DNA from: Paenibacillus sp. FSL K6-1330 | GTDB lineage: Bacteria; Bacillota; Bacilli; Paenibacillales; Paenibacillaceae | Direction: 5' to 3' | NCBI RefSeq assembly: GCF_037976825.1 | Contig: NZ_CP150269.1 | Coordinates: 5,407,501 to 5,471,500, forward strand | Length of the DNA stretch: 64,000 bases | In this document: positions 35,946 through 45,027 of the stretch, piece by piece | Layout: each line of letters starts with the position of its first letter | How positions within the stretch are numbered: position 1 is the first letter of the stretch | Notes under the pieces: generated by a model | The model's database searches: none | Told to the model about the DNA's origin: nothing | Seen by the model: the letters and a program-made list of their open reading frames with translations, nothing else | Translations under genes and position numbers: made by a program

Positions 35946-35979
35946 AAAAAAAAAGGAGCCACCGCTCCTTTGCGGTGGC
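35946..35979 (-). terminator. Terminator downstream of the DUF4188/TetR operon
   Basis: Minus strand GCCACCGC pairs with GCGGTGGC across AAAGGA, then GGAGCC... runs into nine T. It lies about 345 bp past the DUF4188 stop; the stretch between (35980-36322) has no gene or other feature that I can support. Confidence 0.75.
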
Positions 35980-36322
35980 CGCCTTATTATGGCTCCATAC
36001 CGGAATTCCGCGAAGATGCTAGAATTCTCCCATCAATCCTGCGAGCTACAGTATACTTCAAAGCCGGACAGACGCGGACACCATCTCGATTCCAAAATGG
36101 TAAGCCTGATATATTGAGCCCGTACAGCGGGAAAGCGGCAAATGCGTTTGCGCCCGACATAGAAGAATGAACGGGGATTACCAACACTTTTTTGGAGTAC
36201 GGAAGAAAAACAAGTCGAAAGCATCACGACTTCCATAGCATTTACACCGCCCATAAGCTATGGTAATTATCCTTGTCTTAAGCTGCGGCAACAGAGGGAG
36301 ATCAACCGACTATAGACCGAAA

Positions 36323-36832
36323 CTACGGATTTGGAGGAGTCGGCACTGCTGGTTCTCCCTCGCGGCCAAGCCGCCGGCTTGCCGTTTCCCTGCGTCCCGT
36401 CGCGGGGACATGGGCCCCCGCTTTTGCCAAACCGAACCTCGGCATATTGTTGTACAGACATTCATATTGTCCTTCCGGAACCAAATAGGTTTCGTGGAAT
36501 ATCCCTACGTCCCCTCCCGTTCCAATCTTGCGGTTGAAATCCCGCCATGCCTTCAGGTGATTGGCTCCGTGACGGGCGTAATGCTCCAGGTGTTCGAAAC
36601 TCCTCCAATATTGAATAAGAGTAAGCCCCTTGCCGGAAAAATGATAGGTACCGTCCATGAAACCGAGCTCATCCTTGTTCCGGTACAGCTCCTGAAGCAT
36701 CGGGGACATGGCATTCATGACAGGCAGCCACTTATGGACCGCCCACCACTTGTTAATCCGAAACCCGATCACGAATACAACGAAGGATCCTTCCATGTGT
36801 GCGGTATATCGACCTGGAATGACTTTGCTCAT
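36323..36832 (-). CDS. DUF4188 family protein
   Basis: Small soluble protein of 169 residues, recognisable by IPGRYTAHMEGSFVVFVIGF, INKWWAVHKWLPVMNAM, LIQYWRSFEHLEHYARHGAN, GIFHETYLVPEGQYECLYNN and PRFGLAKAG. The family belongs to the ferredoxin-like (dimeric alpha-beta barrel) group and is often annotated as monooxygenase-like; substrate and cofactor are unknown. The C-terminus carries a proline-rich extension after the conserved ATGRRETASRRLG. Its ribosome site lies in the last codons of the TetR gene 6 bp upstream, so the TetR protein probably controls this gene. Confidence 0.85.
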   Translation of the reverse strand: MSKVIPGRYTAHMEGSFVVFVIGFRINKWWAVHKWLPVMNAMSPMLQELYRNKDELGFMDGTYHFSGKGLTLIQYWRSFEHLEHYARHGANHLKAWRDFNRKIGTGGDVGIFHETYLVPEGQYECLYNNMPRFGLAKAGAHVPATGRRETASRRLGREGEPAVPTPPNP

Positions 36833-36838
36833 ACCTGT

Positions 36839-37480
36839 TCACTCCTCTTCCTTTATTTCTAGCAGACCAAGATGCGTTTCGTAAAAGCGACTGATTTCGG
36901 TTGAATTATACAATTGCGCCGTCAGAAACGCGCCATAAAAAATGGTGAAACAAATCTGCACAGCTTGCTCCAAGGTAAAAGCTTTGTTCAGCCTTCCGGC
37001 TTGCTCCTCTTCCTTCATGAACTGCTGGAACAAATCGTACATGTTAGGTGACTTGCTTCCCGCTTCCTCGTGTCCGGGAAAGAGCAGCGATACTTCCGCA
37101 GAGCTGAGCTCCGGCATGCAGGGCTGCATGTTCTGCTCCGCGAGAAAGGAGATCAGGCTTGGCATCATGCCTGGCCTCACTTGATGCTCATTAGCCACTT
37201 GGGACAACAGATGCCGGAAAGCCTGAAATCCCTTTTTCCCTTCCGTATCGATCTCGATAACCCGTTTGGTCAGCCATACCCGCATAAAATAAATCAGCAG
37301 ATCCTCTTTGTGTTGATAGAACTTAAAAAAAGTGACTTTTGAGATTTCGGCTCGCCTGCAGATGTCCTCCACCATAACCTGGCTGAACATCCGATCGCTC
37401 ATCAAGGATAATGCCGCTTCATACAGCGCGATTTTGTTCTTGGCTTTTTTTAACTCCCTTAATGGGATATCCGGATCCAT
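36839..37480 (-). CDS. TetR-family transcriptional regulator
   Basis: Repressor of 213 residues. The N-terminal DNA-binding domain reads IALYEAALSLMSDRMFSQVM, DICRRAEISKVTFFKFYQHK (helix-turn-helix) and EDLLIYFM; the rest is the helical ligand domain. AAGGGGGC precedes the ATG. A perfect 12-bp inverted repeat 31 bp upstream of the start codon is a likely operator, giving autoregulation together with the DUF4188 gene. The ligand is unknown. Confidence 0.92.
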   Translation of the reverse strand: MDPDIPLRELKKAKNKIALYEAALSLMSDRMFSQVMVEDICRRAEISKVTFFKFYQHKEDLLIYFMRVWLTKRVIEIDTEGKKGFQAFRHLLSQVANEHQVRPGMMPSLISFLAEQNMQPCMPELSSAEVSLLFPGHEEAGSKSPNMYDLFQQFMKEEEQAGRLNKAFTLEQAVQICFTIFYGAFLTAQLYNSTEISRFYETHLGLLEIKEEE

Positions 37481-37510
37481 TGTGATAGCCCCCTTAAAGT
37501 TAACTTATGT

Positions 37511-37538
37511 AAATAAATTAACACGAGTTAATTTATTT
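37511..37538. promoter_or_regulatory. Perfect palindromic operator upstream of the TetR gene
   Basis: AAATAAATTAAC at 37511-37522 and its exact reverse complement GTTAATTTATTT at 37527-37538, with a 4-base spacer ACGA. Size and position fit a TetR-family operator. Confidence 0.75.
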
Positions 37539-37571
37539 TGTCAACACAACCATATCAAATAGCAGACAGAC

Positions 37572-37607
37572 AAAATACCCCTAACATCAGGCACGCTGAT
37601 GTTAGAG
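37572..37607 (-). terminator. Terminator of the GH88 operon
   Basis: Minus strand CCTCTAACATCAG (37607-37595) pairs with CTGATGTTAGGGG (37590-37578), then TATTTTG. The T run is short but the stem is strong; it lies 47 bp past the GH88 stop. Confidence 0.65.
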
Positions 37608-37653
37608 GTACGGGATACTTACACTCTGTCTTTTGAATATGGGCTCTCTTCCT

Positions 37654-38826
37654 TTACCAGTACATATCCCAATCTTTAAAGACCCTCACTAAAGCTTCGA
37701 AATAGAAATAGTCCCCCCAGATGCAGCATTCGTCGATTCCGTTGCCGAGCGGCTTTCCGTACACCGCATGCTGCAGAATACCGTTGGATCCTGGGAGCGA
37801 TACCGTAGTATATCGATCGCTTAATGACCCCAAAACGCGCAGTGCCGCGTTCTCGTACGTACGGCGCCGCGGGTGTGAGAGCGGCAAATGCTTTGCCAGT
37901 TCCAGCATTCCGCATACCGAAATGGCTGCGGCCGAGCTGTCCCTCTCTTCTTTTCCTTCGGTGAATATCAAATCCCAATAGCACACATAATCCTCAGGCA
38001 GCCGATTCAAAAAGTAATTCGTTACCCGCTCCGCATCATGCAGCAGCGATTCTTCCCTCATATATGCATAACTGAGCGGTAAACCATAAATGGCCCAGGC
38101 CTGACCGCGGGACCAGCATGAATGATCCGCATATCCTTGGGACGTTTGCCCAAACCTTGGTTCTCCGCTCTCGACATCCATATAATACGTGTGATACGTT
38201 GAGGAATCCTCGCGGATCAAATAACGGGAGGATTGGTGCGCATGGCTTATGGCGGCGCGCCGATACTCCGGTTTGCGGGTTTCCTCTGTCGCCCAATAGA
38301 GCAAAGGCAAATTCATGCAGCAGTCGATGATCATTCGGCCGCGCTGTGAAGGCTGGTCCAGCTTGCCCCAAGCCTGAATGATCCCGGCTTTCTCGAAATA
38401 CCGCTCCATCAACAGGTCTGCTGCGGCCAAGGCAATCCGTCTTGCTTCCTCATTCCCGGTCAGCTTATAGGCGGCAACGCAGGACAAGGAATACAAAAAT
38501 CCCAGATCATGCGTCTCCGTGGCGATGCGCTGCTCCACGCGCTCCTTGTAGCTGTGGAGCTGAAGCTCCGCAGTCGACCGGTACTTGGCATCTCCCGTGA
38601 CTTCATAAGCAAGCCACAGCATCCCGGTCCAGAATGACGAGGTCCATTCCGTGTTGCCGATTGCCTCGTAGATATTATCGCGGCTGGCAGGAGACGGAAA
38701 ACAATTGGAGAACGTGTCTAAATTCTGATCGATCCGATGAAGAACGAATTCGATGGCGGCTTCGGTCCTTTGCTGCGTCCATGTCGTTACCTCACCGTAT
38801 TTTAAAGGTTCCTGAATCGCTTCCAT
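37654..38826 (-). CDS. Unsaturated glucuronyl hydrolase (GH88)
   Basis: Removes 4,5-unsaturated uronic acids from oligosaccharides made by polysaccharide lyases, by vinyl-ether hydration. The alpha/alpha barrel shows WTSSFWTGMLWLAYE, the catalytic Asp in ETHDLGFLYSL (about residue 107), the second Asp in MIIDCCMNLPLLYW (about 168), YADHSCWSRGQAWAIYGL and WGDYFYFEALVRV. ATG 38826 is used; the upstream TTG at 38856 overlaps the AGAGGAG ribosome site. No signal peptide. It is the last gene after the AraC-type regulator. GH105 is the closest alternative. No lyase gene is visible in the window, so the substrate comes from elsewhere. Confidence 0.88.
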   Translation of the reverse strand: MEAIQEPLKYGEVTTWTQQRTEAAIEFVLHRIDQNLDTFSNCFPSPASRDNIYEAIGNTEWTSSFWTGMLWLAYEVTGDAKYRSTAELQLHSYKERVEQRIATETHDLGFLYSLSCVAAYKLTGNEEARRIALAAADLLMERYFEKAGIIQAWGKLDQPSQRGRMIIDCCMNLPLLYWATEETRKPEYRRAAISHAHQSSRYLIREDSSTYHTYYMDVESGEPRFGQTSQGYADHSCWSRGQAWAIYGLPLSYAYMREESLLHDAERVTNYFLNRLPEDYVCYWDLIFTEGKEERDSSAAAISVCGMLELAKHLPLSHPRRRTYENAALRVLGSLSDRYTTVSLPGSNGILQHAVYGKPLGNGIDECCIWGDYFYFEALVRVFKDWDMYW

Positions 38827-38858
38827 TTCTGATTGGCCACTCCTCTCTGCGTTCAACG

Positions 38859-41228
38859 TTATTGTCCGCTAGCGCTCACCCGATATTTGCCGGGGGTGAC
38901 CCCCTCCAATTTCTTGAATGCCCGGATGAACACGACATCATTGGTATAGCCGACCAGTTGGGCCAGCTGCGCATTGGTCAGTTCCGATTGCTCCATCAAT
39001 GTCTTCGCTTTCTCAATTCTCGCTCGGGTAATATAGTCGGTGATATTGCATCGATTCATCTTCTTAAAGAAACTCGAAATATATTGCGGCGTCATGCCGA
39101 AATGATCGGCGATCATACCGAGTCCTAAATTATAATCGGTTAAATTCCGGTCAATGAATGCCATCATATCCTGCTGCAGCTGGATGCTGTGATCGCTGTG
39201 CTCCGTATGAAAGAGACGGGTCAGCTTTTCATACAACCGCTTGGTCTCAGCCTGCATTTCATCGCTTGTGGCACAACCGAATATATGCTTTACAGGGTCA
39301 AAGTTCGGGCCCAGCAGGCTTTCATGATCCGTGTTCGTCAAATTCAGTATTTTCAGAAATGTGCTTATGATATTGAAGAACAGGCATCTGCCCAGTTCAG
39401 GGGTCATGCCCGCCGAATTAAAATTCATCGTATAAATATTGTCCAGCAGCTTAGCGACGTTTTCCTTATCTCCGCCTCTCACATGATTGACAAGCTGCGT
39501 CTCGAATTCGATCGGATAGTAATAATGATGCTTAATGTCCCGCACATGACCGAAGTGAATGATGGAATTTCTTCCGCTGAACATGCGGTAATCCAGAGCG
39601 GCCATGGCTTCGAGATAAGCACTGCCGATGGTTCCGTTTCCTGTGTGTATGCTGCTAACGGCAATGGTCACGGAAATGTGGAAACGGTCCTCCAGTATAC
39701 GGAGCAATCGCTCTGCAATCTCATGAAGGAAGAGCTCGGCATCCGCCTCCTCAACCGGATGGAAATTGACCAGGAACGCTACCCGGTCGCGTTCCATATC
39801 GACGGCGAATCCCTGGTGACCCGAATTCGCAATGTCCGTGCCGATATTGGAGACAATAAAGCGGATTTGCGTCCAATCTTGCTCCGATGGTTCCGGCGAC
39901 AGCCTTGTAATATCCACTGCCTGAACGATGATGACTGCAAACATATCGGACCTGAAGTGGATGCCCATGCCCACTAATGACGGCCCTCCTTGATTCTCCG
40001 CATGATCCGGATCGATGTACCCCCGAATGAGCCTTGACAGAAAATCAGCGCGGATGACGGGCGTTTGCCTGAACAGTCGCTCTCTCAGATGCCGCTGCTC
40101 AACGAGCGAGCCTTCGATCGTTTGCAAAATGAAATCATATTCGTTCGCGGCCGGCTTATCCTGAATCGGCTTTCCTTGAAGAATGGCATCAACCACCCGT
40201 TTGACGGGACTGTATTGTCGGTATGCAAACCAACAAGCAACGGCTGCTCCTGCGACAAGCGAAACGACAAACACCGTCAGCGCCATTCTCTTCAGTTGTG
40301 CTACTCGTTCCATGACACTGTCCATCGGCATGACGGATACATACTGCCAGCCGGACTCCTTGGATTCCGTAAAAGTGATCATGCTGTCCGTGCCATTTAA
40401 TGCTGTCTTGAACAATCCCGATGGTCCGGCTAGTCTTTCCGTCACCTGCACGGACAGCTCCGAGTCCGAGGAACTTGCGATCACGCCCCGTTCCTTATCG
40501 AGGATATAAATCTCGCTGTCGTTGGCGTACTCGATTTGCCGGAACATTTCTTGAAGCTGCTGCCCATCGATCATGATAACCAGCGTTCCGCGGATATTAG
40601 ACACTTCATGAAGCGGAAGGGATTGCGCATAAGTGATCACATTCGCCGGGTTGCCATTTCCTTGGTTCGGGTCCTGAAGCAGCACATCGGAGGGCAGAAA
40701 TGCCTTGTTATGATAGCTGCCAAGCAACGTCCGCTTCCATGTATCAAAGTCCATATGCCCAAACCGGTAATACTTGTCGTAAAAGGTTCTTGCATCCGTC
40801 CGCAATCCAGGCTTCAAAATGACGTCTCCGGCCTGCAGATGAACATAGTAGTCCTTCACGAATCCGCTTACAAAAGATTGATAACGATTTAAGTAATCGC
40901 GGACGAATTCTACCTGGCGGTACGCCCCCCCTTGATCATGCCGATCAAGATTCAGCAAATAAGCCAGTTTGGGGTTAAACATAATTTGCTTGGCCAAAAT
41001 ATCCACTTCTTTAAGCTTGCTGTCCATGGAAAGCCGCAGCTGCTCCAGCATCGCCGAATTTGAACGCTCCGCATTGTTTTCCATCACGTTTTCCACCCGT
41101 CCATATAGAAAAAGCCCTACGGTCATAGGCAATAAAAGGATGAGCAAATACGAAACGATCATGGTTTTCAAGACGCGTCCCCGACTGCTCTTTCGCTTGC
41201 CGGGAAGAAGGCCGGGTATCGAGATCAT
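38859..41228 (-). CDS. Membrane-anchored AraC-type regulator with extracellular sensor
   Basis: One-protein sensor-regulator of 789 residues. A basic N-terminus and membrane helix (about 22-42, VLKTMIVSYLLILLLPMTVG) lead to a Cache-like extracellular domain (about 43-295), a second membrane helix (MALTVFVVSLVAGAAVACWF), a cytoplasmic linker and a C-terminal AraC domain (NLGLGMIADHFGMTPQYISS, TNAQLAQLVGYTNDVVFIRA). ATG 41228 follows GGAGGAATG. It lies between the fucosidase and GH88 genes on the same strand and probably activates this glycan operon from the membrane. An 18-G tract lies about 100 bp upstream of its start. Confidence 0.88.
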   Translation of the reverse strand: MISIPGLLPGKRKSSRGRVLKTMIVSYLLILLLPMTVGLFLYGRVENVMENNAERSNSAMLEQLRLSMDSKLKEVDILAKQIMFNPKLAYLLNLDRHDQGGAYRQVEFVRDYLNRYQSFVSGFVKDYYVHLQAGDVILKPGLRTDARTFYDKYYRFGHMDFDTWKRTLLGSYHNKAFLPSDVLLQDPNQGNGNPANVITYAQSLPLHEVSNIRGTLVIMIDGQQLQEMFRQIEYANDSEIYILDKERGVIASSSDSELSVQVTERLAGPSGLFKTALNGTDSMITFTESKESGWQYVSVMPMDSVMERVAQLKRMALTVFVVSLVAGAAVACWFAYRQYSPVKRVVDAILQGKPIQDKPAANEYDFILQTIEGSLVEQRHLRERLFRQTPVIRADFLSRLIRGYIDPDHAENQGGPSLVGMGIHFRSDMFAVIIVQAVDITRLSPEPSEQDWTQIRFIVSNIGTDIANSGHQGFAVDMERDRVAFLVNFHPVEEADAELFLHEIAERLLRILEDRFHISVTIAVSSIHTGNGTIGSAYLEAMAALDYRMFSGRNSIIHFGHVRDIKHHYYYPIEFETQLVNHVRGGDKENVAKLLDNIYTMNFNSAGMTPELGRCLFFNIISTFLKILNLTNTDHESLLGPNFDPVKHIFGCATSDEMQAETKRLYEKLTRLFHTEHSDHSIQLQQDMMAFIDRNLTDYNLGLGMIADHFGMTPQYISSFFKKMNRCNITDYITRARIEKAKTLMEQSELTNAQLAQLVGYTNDVVFIRAFKKLEGVTPGKYRVSASGQ

Positions 41229-41331
41229 GACGCATTCCTCCAAGAAAATGTATGGAAAAGCCTATTTCTTGAATCCTTCGCCAAACGGACTAGCAAACCC
41301 TTTAATAATTTCGGTCACCCCAAGAGAGACG

Positions 41332-41349
41332 CCCCCCCCCCCCCCCCCC
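41332..41349. repeat. Homopolymer of 18 C (G on the coding strand)
   Basis: An uninterrupted run of 18 C lies in the 159-bp gap between the GH29 stop (41388) and the AraC-type regulator start (41228). Outside coding sequence on the minus strand. Tracts of this length slip easily in replication and in sequencing. Confidence 0.95.
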
Positions 41350-41387
41350 GTTAAAAGGAACGCTTAAATTTTGGGTACATCGGGGTA

Positions 41388-43091
41388 TTAAAACACCTGA
41401 ACTAATCGTACCGAACGAAGCTTCACGGCAGCCGCCTGCCAAATTTCCGGTCCGAAAGGTTTCGGCTTCACAAGCTTGGTCGATAAGGTCAATGCATACG
41501 TACCTGGATTGTCAATGACGATTCGCCCGATCGATGACTGAACCTCGGTATACGGATGCTGGCAGGATATGGAGTCGCTGACGACCTTATCCTCTTGAGG
41601 AACACACACAATCGTCTGCTCTGCTGCCTGTACGGTGACTTCATGATCATATTCCTTTTCCCAAACGGCATCGGATCTTTTAAAGTTGACGAGTTTGACT
41701 TCATATATGCCAGACGACGACGCCTTAAAGGTCCACCGGGCCTCGTTCATCCCGTTGCCTGTCGTTATGTCCGACAGTACAAGATCCAAATGAATGGCGC
41801 CCTCCGCCTGTTGGATAAAACTCCGATCTACATCGATCCTGCCCTCGACTTCCAATGCAATAACTGATACGTGATCTTCCGGAGGAAGCTCCGGCAATCG
41901 GATCCGCATCGCGTGATGGTCCGTTTCCGGCCGATAGCTCTGTTGCACGGGAAGACTGCCTGTACTCGGGTCTGTGAGCAGATAAGCTTTTTTAACCGTA
42001 TTTCTCACCCCGTTCAATAACAGTTCTTCCGTTGGCCAATAGCGATTGTACACATGGAGAAAGAGCGTATTTCCTTTCACCGTAATCGCCCCCCATTCCA
42101 ACTCGTAAGGGAACGGGCTTGCGCTTGTGCCGTAGACCGCCTCTCCATTTCGCGCCAGCCAACCGCCAACTTCCTCCAGGCGTAGAGCGGATTTTTCCGG
42201 AATTATTCCTGTTTCCGTAGGGCCGACATTGAGCAGCAGATTTCCTCCCTTGCTTACGATGTGCACCAATTTTCGGACCAAAGCATCCGTCGATTTCCAT
42301 ACTTGATCCTTCGTGCTGTACCCCCACGATTGATTTAGGGTCATCGGCGTCTCCCATTCCCTTGTTTCCTCGCCATGCATCGGGATTTCGTTATCCCCCT
42401 TGGATTGGTAGTCTCCGAAATCAGGCCAATGGCTTACCCTGCTGTTAATCAGGCATTCGGGCTGAAGCTCGCGGATCATGTTCACCATCGTTTCGCTCTC
42501 CTTCTTCGACAATCCGCCGGATGTGTCGAACCAGAGCAGGCCGACCGGACCGTATTCTGTCAGCAGCTCGCGTACTTGTCCCTTCGCTTTATGGTTCCAG
42601 TAACTGAAGAACGCCTTCTTCTCCAGCTCGTAGTCCCACAGATTGTTAAACGTATCATGGAGCGCATGCGGATGGTGCCAATCAATGACATGCGAATAGT
42701 AAAAGCAGAGGCGGATTCCTTCCTCCCTGCAGGCCTCGGATAATTCCTTCAACACATCCCGGCCGAATGGAGAAGCATCCACGATATTGAATGGGTCCGT
42801 CCGTGAATGGTACATGGCGAAGCCATCGTGATGTTTGGCTGTAATGACGATATATTTCATGCCTGCCCTTTTGGCGCAATTCACCCAAGCTTTGGCATCA
42901 AACTGTGTCGGATTGAATTCCTCGGCAAGTTTCTCATATTCCTTTACCGGTATTTTGTTGGCATACATGACCCACTCCCCTTTGCCGAGCAGCGAATATA
43001 CCCCCCAGTGGATGAACATGCCGAATTTGGCATCCTTCCACCACTGCATCCGGTTCTTCCTTTCCGTTACGATCTCTAATGAGTCAGCCAT
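41388..43091 (-). CDS. Alpha-L-fucosidase (GH29)
   Basis: Retaining exo-fucosidase acting in the cytoplasm on imported fucosylated sugars (no signal peptide). Family landmarks: WWKDAKFGMFIHWGVYS, MKYIVITAKHHDGFAMYHS, YYSHVIDWHHP, the nucleophile D189 in GPVGLLWFDTSGG, and LLLNVGPTETG. Residues about 345-567 form C-terminal beta domains. AGGAGGAG precedes the ATG. Its gene starts 10 bp after the second permease, so transporter and enzyme are one operon. Confidence 0.94.
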   Translation of the reverse strand: MADSLEIVTERKNRMQWWKDAKFGMFIHWGVYSLLGKGEWVMYANKIPVKEYEKLAEEFNPTQFDAKAWVNCAKRAGMKYIVITAKHHDGFAMYHSRTDPFNIVDASPFGRDVLKELSEACREEGIRLCFYYSHVIDWHHPHALHDTFNNLWDYELEKKAFFSYWNHKAKGQVRELLTEYGPVGLLWFDTSGGLSKKESETMVNMIRELQPECLINSRVSHWPDFGDYQSKGDNEIPMHGEETREWETPMTLNQSWGYSTKDQVWKSTDALVRKLVHIVSKGGNLLLNVGPTETGIIPEKSALRLEEVGGWLARNGEAVYGTSASPFPYELEWGAITVKGNTLFLHVYNRYWPTEELLLNGVRNTVKKAYLLTDPSTGSLPVQQSYRPETDHHAMRIRLPELPPEDHVSVIALEVEGRIDVDRSFIQQAEGAIHLDLVLSDITTGNGMNEARWTFKASSSGIYEVKLVNFKRSDAVWEKEYDHEVTVQAAEQTIVCVPQEDKVVSDSISCQHPYTEVQSSIGRIVIDNPGTYALTLSTKLVKPKPFGPEIWQAAAVKLRSVRLVQVF

Positions 43092-43101
43092 CGTTCTCCT
43101 C

Positions 43102-43980
43102 CTATTCCTTAATGGCGCCGATCAAAACGCCTTTGACGAAATATTTTTGCAAAAACGGATACAGAAGCAGGATCGGCAATGTGGATACGATAATCGTTGC
43201 ATATTTTATGGTGTCCGCGATCGCCATCCGGTCTCCCGAGGCTTCCGTCATCATGCTGTCCGTTGTATTGGTTATGAGAATTTCCCGTAGCACGAGTTGG
43301 AGCGGGAATAGCTCCCGGTCCCTTAGATAGATGAGCGCCCCGAAGTATGAATTCCAGTGCCCCACGGCATACCATAGAATCATGACGGCGATAACGGGCA
43401 TGGACAGCGGAATAATAATCCGGAACAGAATGATCAGATCGTTCGCACCGTCGATTTTTGCCGACTCCTCAAGACTAATCGGGACGGACTGAAAGGCGGT
43501 CCGCATAATGATCATATTGAACGTGCCAATCATCCCGGGGATCAGCATCGCCCAGATCGTGTTCAGCATCCCCAGGTTATTGATCAGCAGATAAGTCGGA
43601 ATCAGGCCGCCGCCGAAAAACATGGTGATGACGATCAGCATCATCAAGAGATTTTTGAAGTACAGGTTTCTGCGGGACAGCACGTAAGCACCGATCGCCG
43701 TGGCCACCAGATTGATGGCTGTACCCGCCGCGACGTAGATCAGCGTGTTCCGATATCCCGTCGTAATCATCGGATTGTTAAACACCGCCTTATAGGCTTC
43801 GAAGTTAATGTCAAGCGGAGCGAACAGCAGCCCCCGGTGTTGGGCCAATGAAGCGGGATCGCTGAACGAAGCGAAGGCAACATACACGAACGGATATAAG
43901 GTGACGAAGCAGAGGCCCGTCAGGATCAACGCGTTCAAACAGACGAAGGTTAACTCTCCTGCGGATCGTTTGTTAGCCAT
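43102..43980 (-). CDS. ABC sugar permease (YtcP/LplC-like)
   Basis: Second membrane subunit of the fucosidase-linked importer: six hydrophobic segments and the EAA loop LEESAKIDGANDLIILFRII. ATG 43980 is supported by GAGAGGAGGG; a GTG at 44001 adds seven residues that overlap the previous gene. Its C-terminus PFLQKYFVKGVLIGAIKE is the usual ending of this subfamily. Confidence 0.93.
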   Translation of the reverse strand: MANKRSAGELTFVCLNALILTGLCFVTLYPFVYVAFASFSDPASLAQHRGLLFAPLDINFEAYKAVFNNPMITTGYRNTLIYVAAGTAINLVATAIGAYVLSRRNLYFKNLLMMLIVITMFFGGGLIPTYLLINNLGMLNTIWAMLIPGMIGTFNMIIMRTAFQSVPISLEESAKIDGANDLIILFRIIIPLSMPVIAVMILWYAVGHWNSYFGALIYLRDRELFPLQLVLREILITNTTDSMMTEASGDRMAIADTIKYATIIVSTLPILLLYPFLQKYFVKGVLIGAIKE

Positions 43981-43994
43981 GAACGCCCTCCTCT

Positions 43995-44939
43995 CTACCA
44001 CAGTTTATGTTCGCTGACCCGCTTGCTGATCGAGTTCGCGAGTACAAGCAGGATGAAGCTGACGACCGAATTAAATAATCCAACGGCGGTCGTGAAACCG
44101 TAATCCGTCTCCAGAACCCCTCTACGGTAGACAAAGGTCGAGATCACGTCTGCCGATTCATAAGTAAGCGGGCTGTACATCAGCAATACTTTTTCGCTGC
44201 CAACACTAAGCATGGAGCCCATATTGAGAATAAAAATGATGATGATCGTTGGCAGCATGCCCGGCAGCGTGATGTGCAGCATTTGTTTCCACCGGCCTGC
44301 CCCGTCCATCTTGGCAGCTTCGTAAAGGGTCGGGTCAATGGTGGTGATGGCGGCAAGATAAATGATCGAACCCCAGCCTACGCCTTGCCAAATGCCGGAG
44401 CCGACATATATCGTACGGAACCAGCTGGCCTCGCTCATGAACGGAATCGATTCGATGCCGAAAAAGCCCAGAATCTGATTCACCAAGCCATCTCTTGCAA
44501 GAAAATCGAACATGATCCCTGTCACCACGACGATGGATACGAAATGCGGCAAATATGATATCGTCTGAACCGTACGCTTAAAAAGCCGGCTGCGGATTTC
44601 GTTCAGCAGCAGGGCAAGAATAATCGGTGCCGGAAACGCGAAGATAAGCTCATAGACATTGATCAGCACCGTATTGCGCAGAAGGCGTTCGAAATAATAG
44701 CTGTTAAAGAAATTGCGGAAATGCTCAAATCCGATCCACTCGCTTCCCCAGATGCCATCGGCAATACTGAAATCTTTGAAAGCCATCAAGAGACCGTACA
44801 TGGGTCCGTAGTGGAAGACGGCATAGTATAGAATAACGGGAAGCGCCAGTATATAAACGAATTTATTCCTTCTCAAATCGTTCGCAATCGTTGTCCATTT
44901 CCCTTTGTGCTCGAAGGGATTATCCTGGGTTGCAGACAA
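43995..44939 (-). CDS. ABC sugar permease (LplB-like)
   Basis: First membrane subunit: FVYILALPVILYYAVFHYGP opens the membrane part and the EAA loop is LYEAAKMDGAGRWKQMLHIT. The start is TTG 44939 with GGAGGGAGGG 5 bp upstream; the TTG at 44957 is inside that purine stretch. It lies 88 bp after the binding protein gene and 14 bp before its partner. A weak AGCGGC/GCCGCT hairpin in the 88-bp gap may lower permease expression relative to the binding protein. Confidence 0.92.
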   Translation of the reverse strand: MSATQDNPFEHKGKWTTIANDLRRNKFVYILALPVILYYAVFHYGPMYGLLMAFKDFSIADGIWGSEWIGFEHFRNFFNSYYFERLLRNTVLINVYELIFAFPAPIILALLLNEIRSRLFKRTVQTISYLPHFVSIVVVTGIMFDFLARDGLVNQILGFFGIESIPFMSEASWFRTIYVGSGIWQGVGWGSIIYLAAITTIDPTLYEAAKMDGAGRWKQMLHITLPGMLPTIIIIFILNMGSMLSVGSEKVLLMYSPLTYESADVISTFVYRRGVLETDYGFTTAVGLFNSVVSFILLVLANSISKRVSEHKLW

Positions 44940-45027
44940 ACGAATCCCTCCCTCCAAATCAATTTATATTGCAGCGCCAGGAGCGGCGGAGACTGCAGAT
45001 TTCTGCCGCTTCAGGACGTTTAACCGT

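Noticed and set aside
39189..39977. 262-codon plus-strand open frame
   Set aside because: Antisense to the membrane AraC-type regulator, which has complete domain structure on the minus strand.
40969..41367. Plus-strand frame ending in a poly-proline stretch coded by the C18 tract
   Set aside because: Antisense to the AraC-type regulator start; the prolines are a trivial result of the homopolymer.
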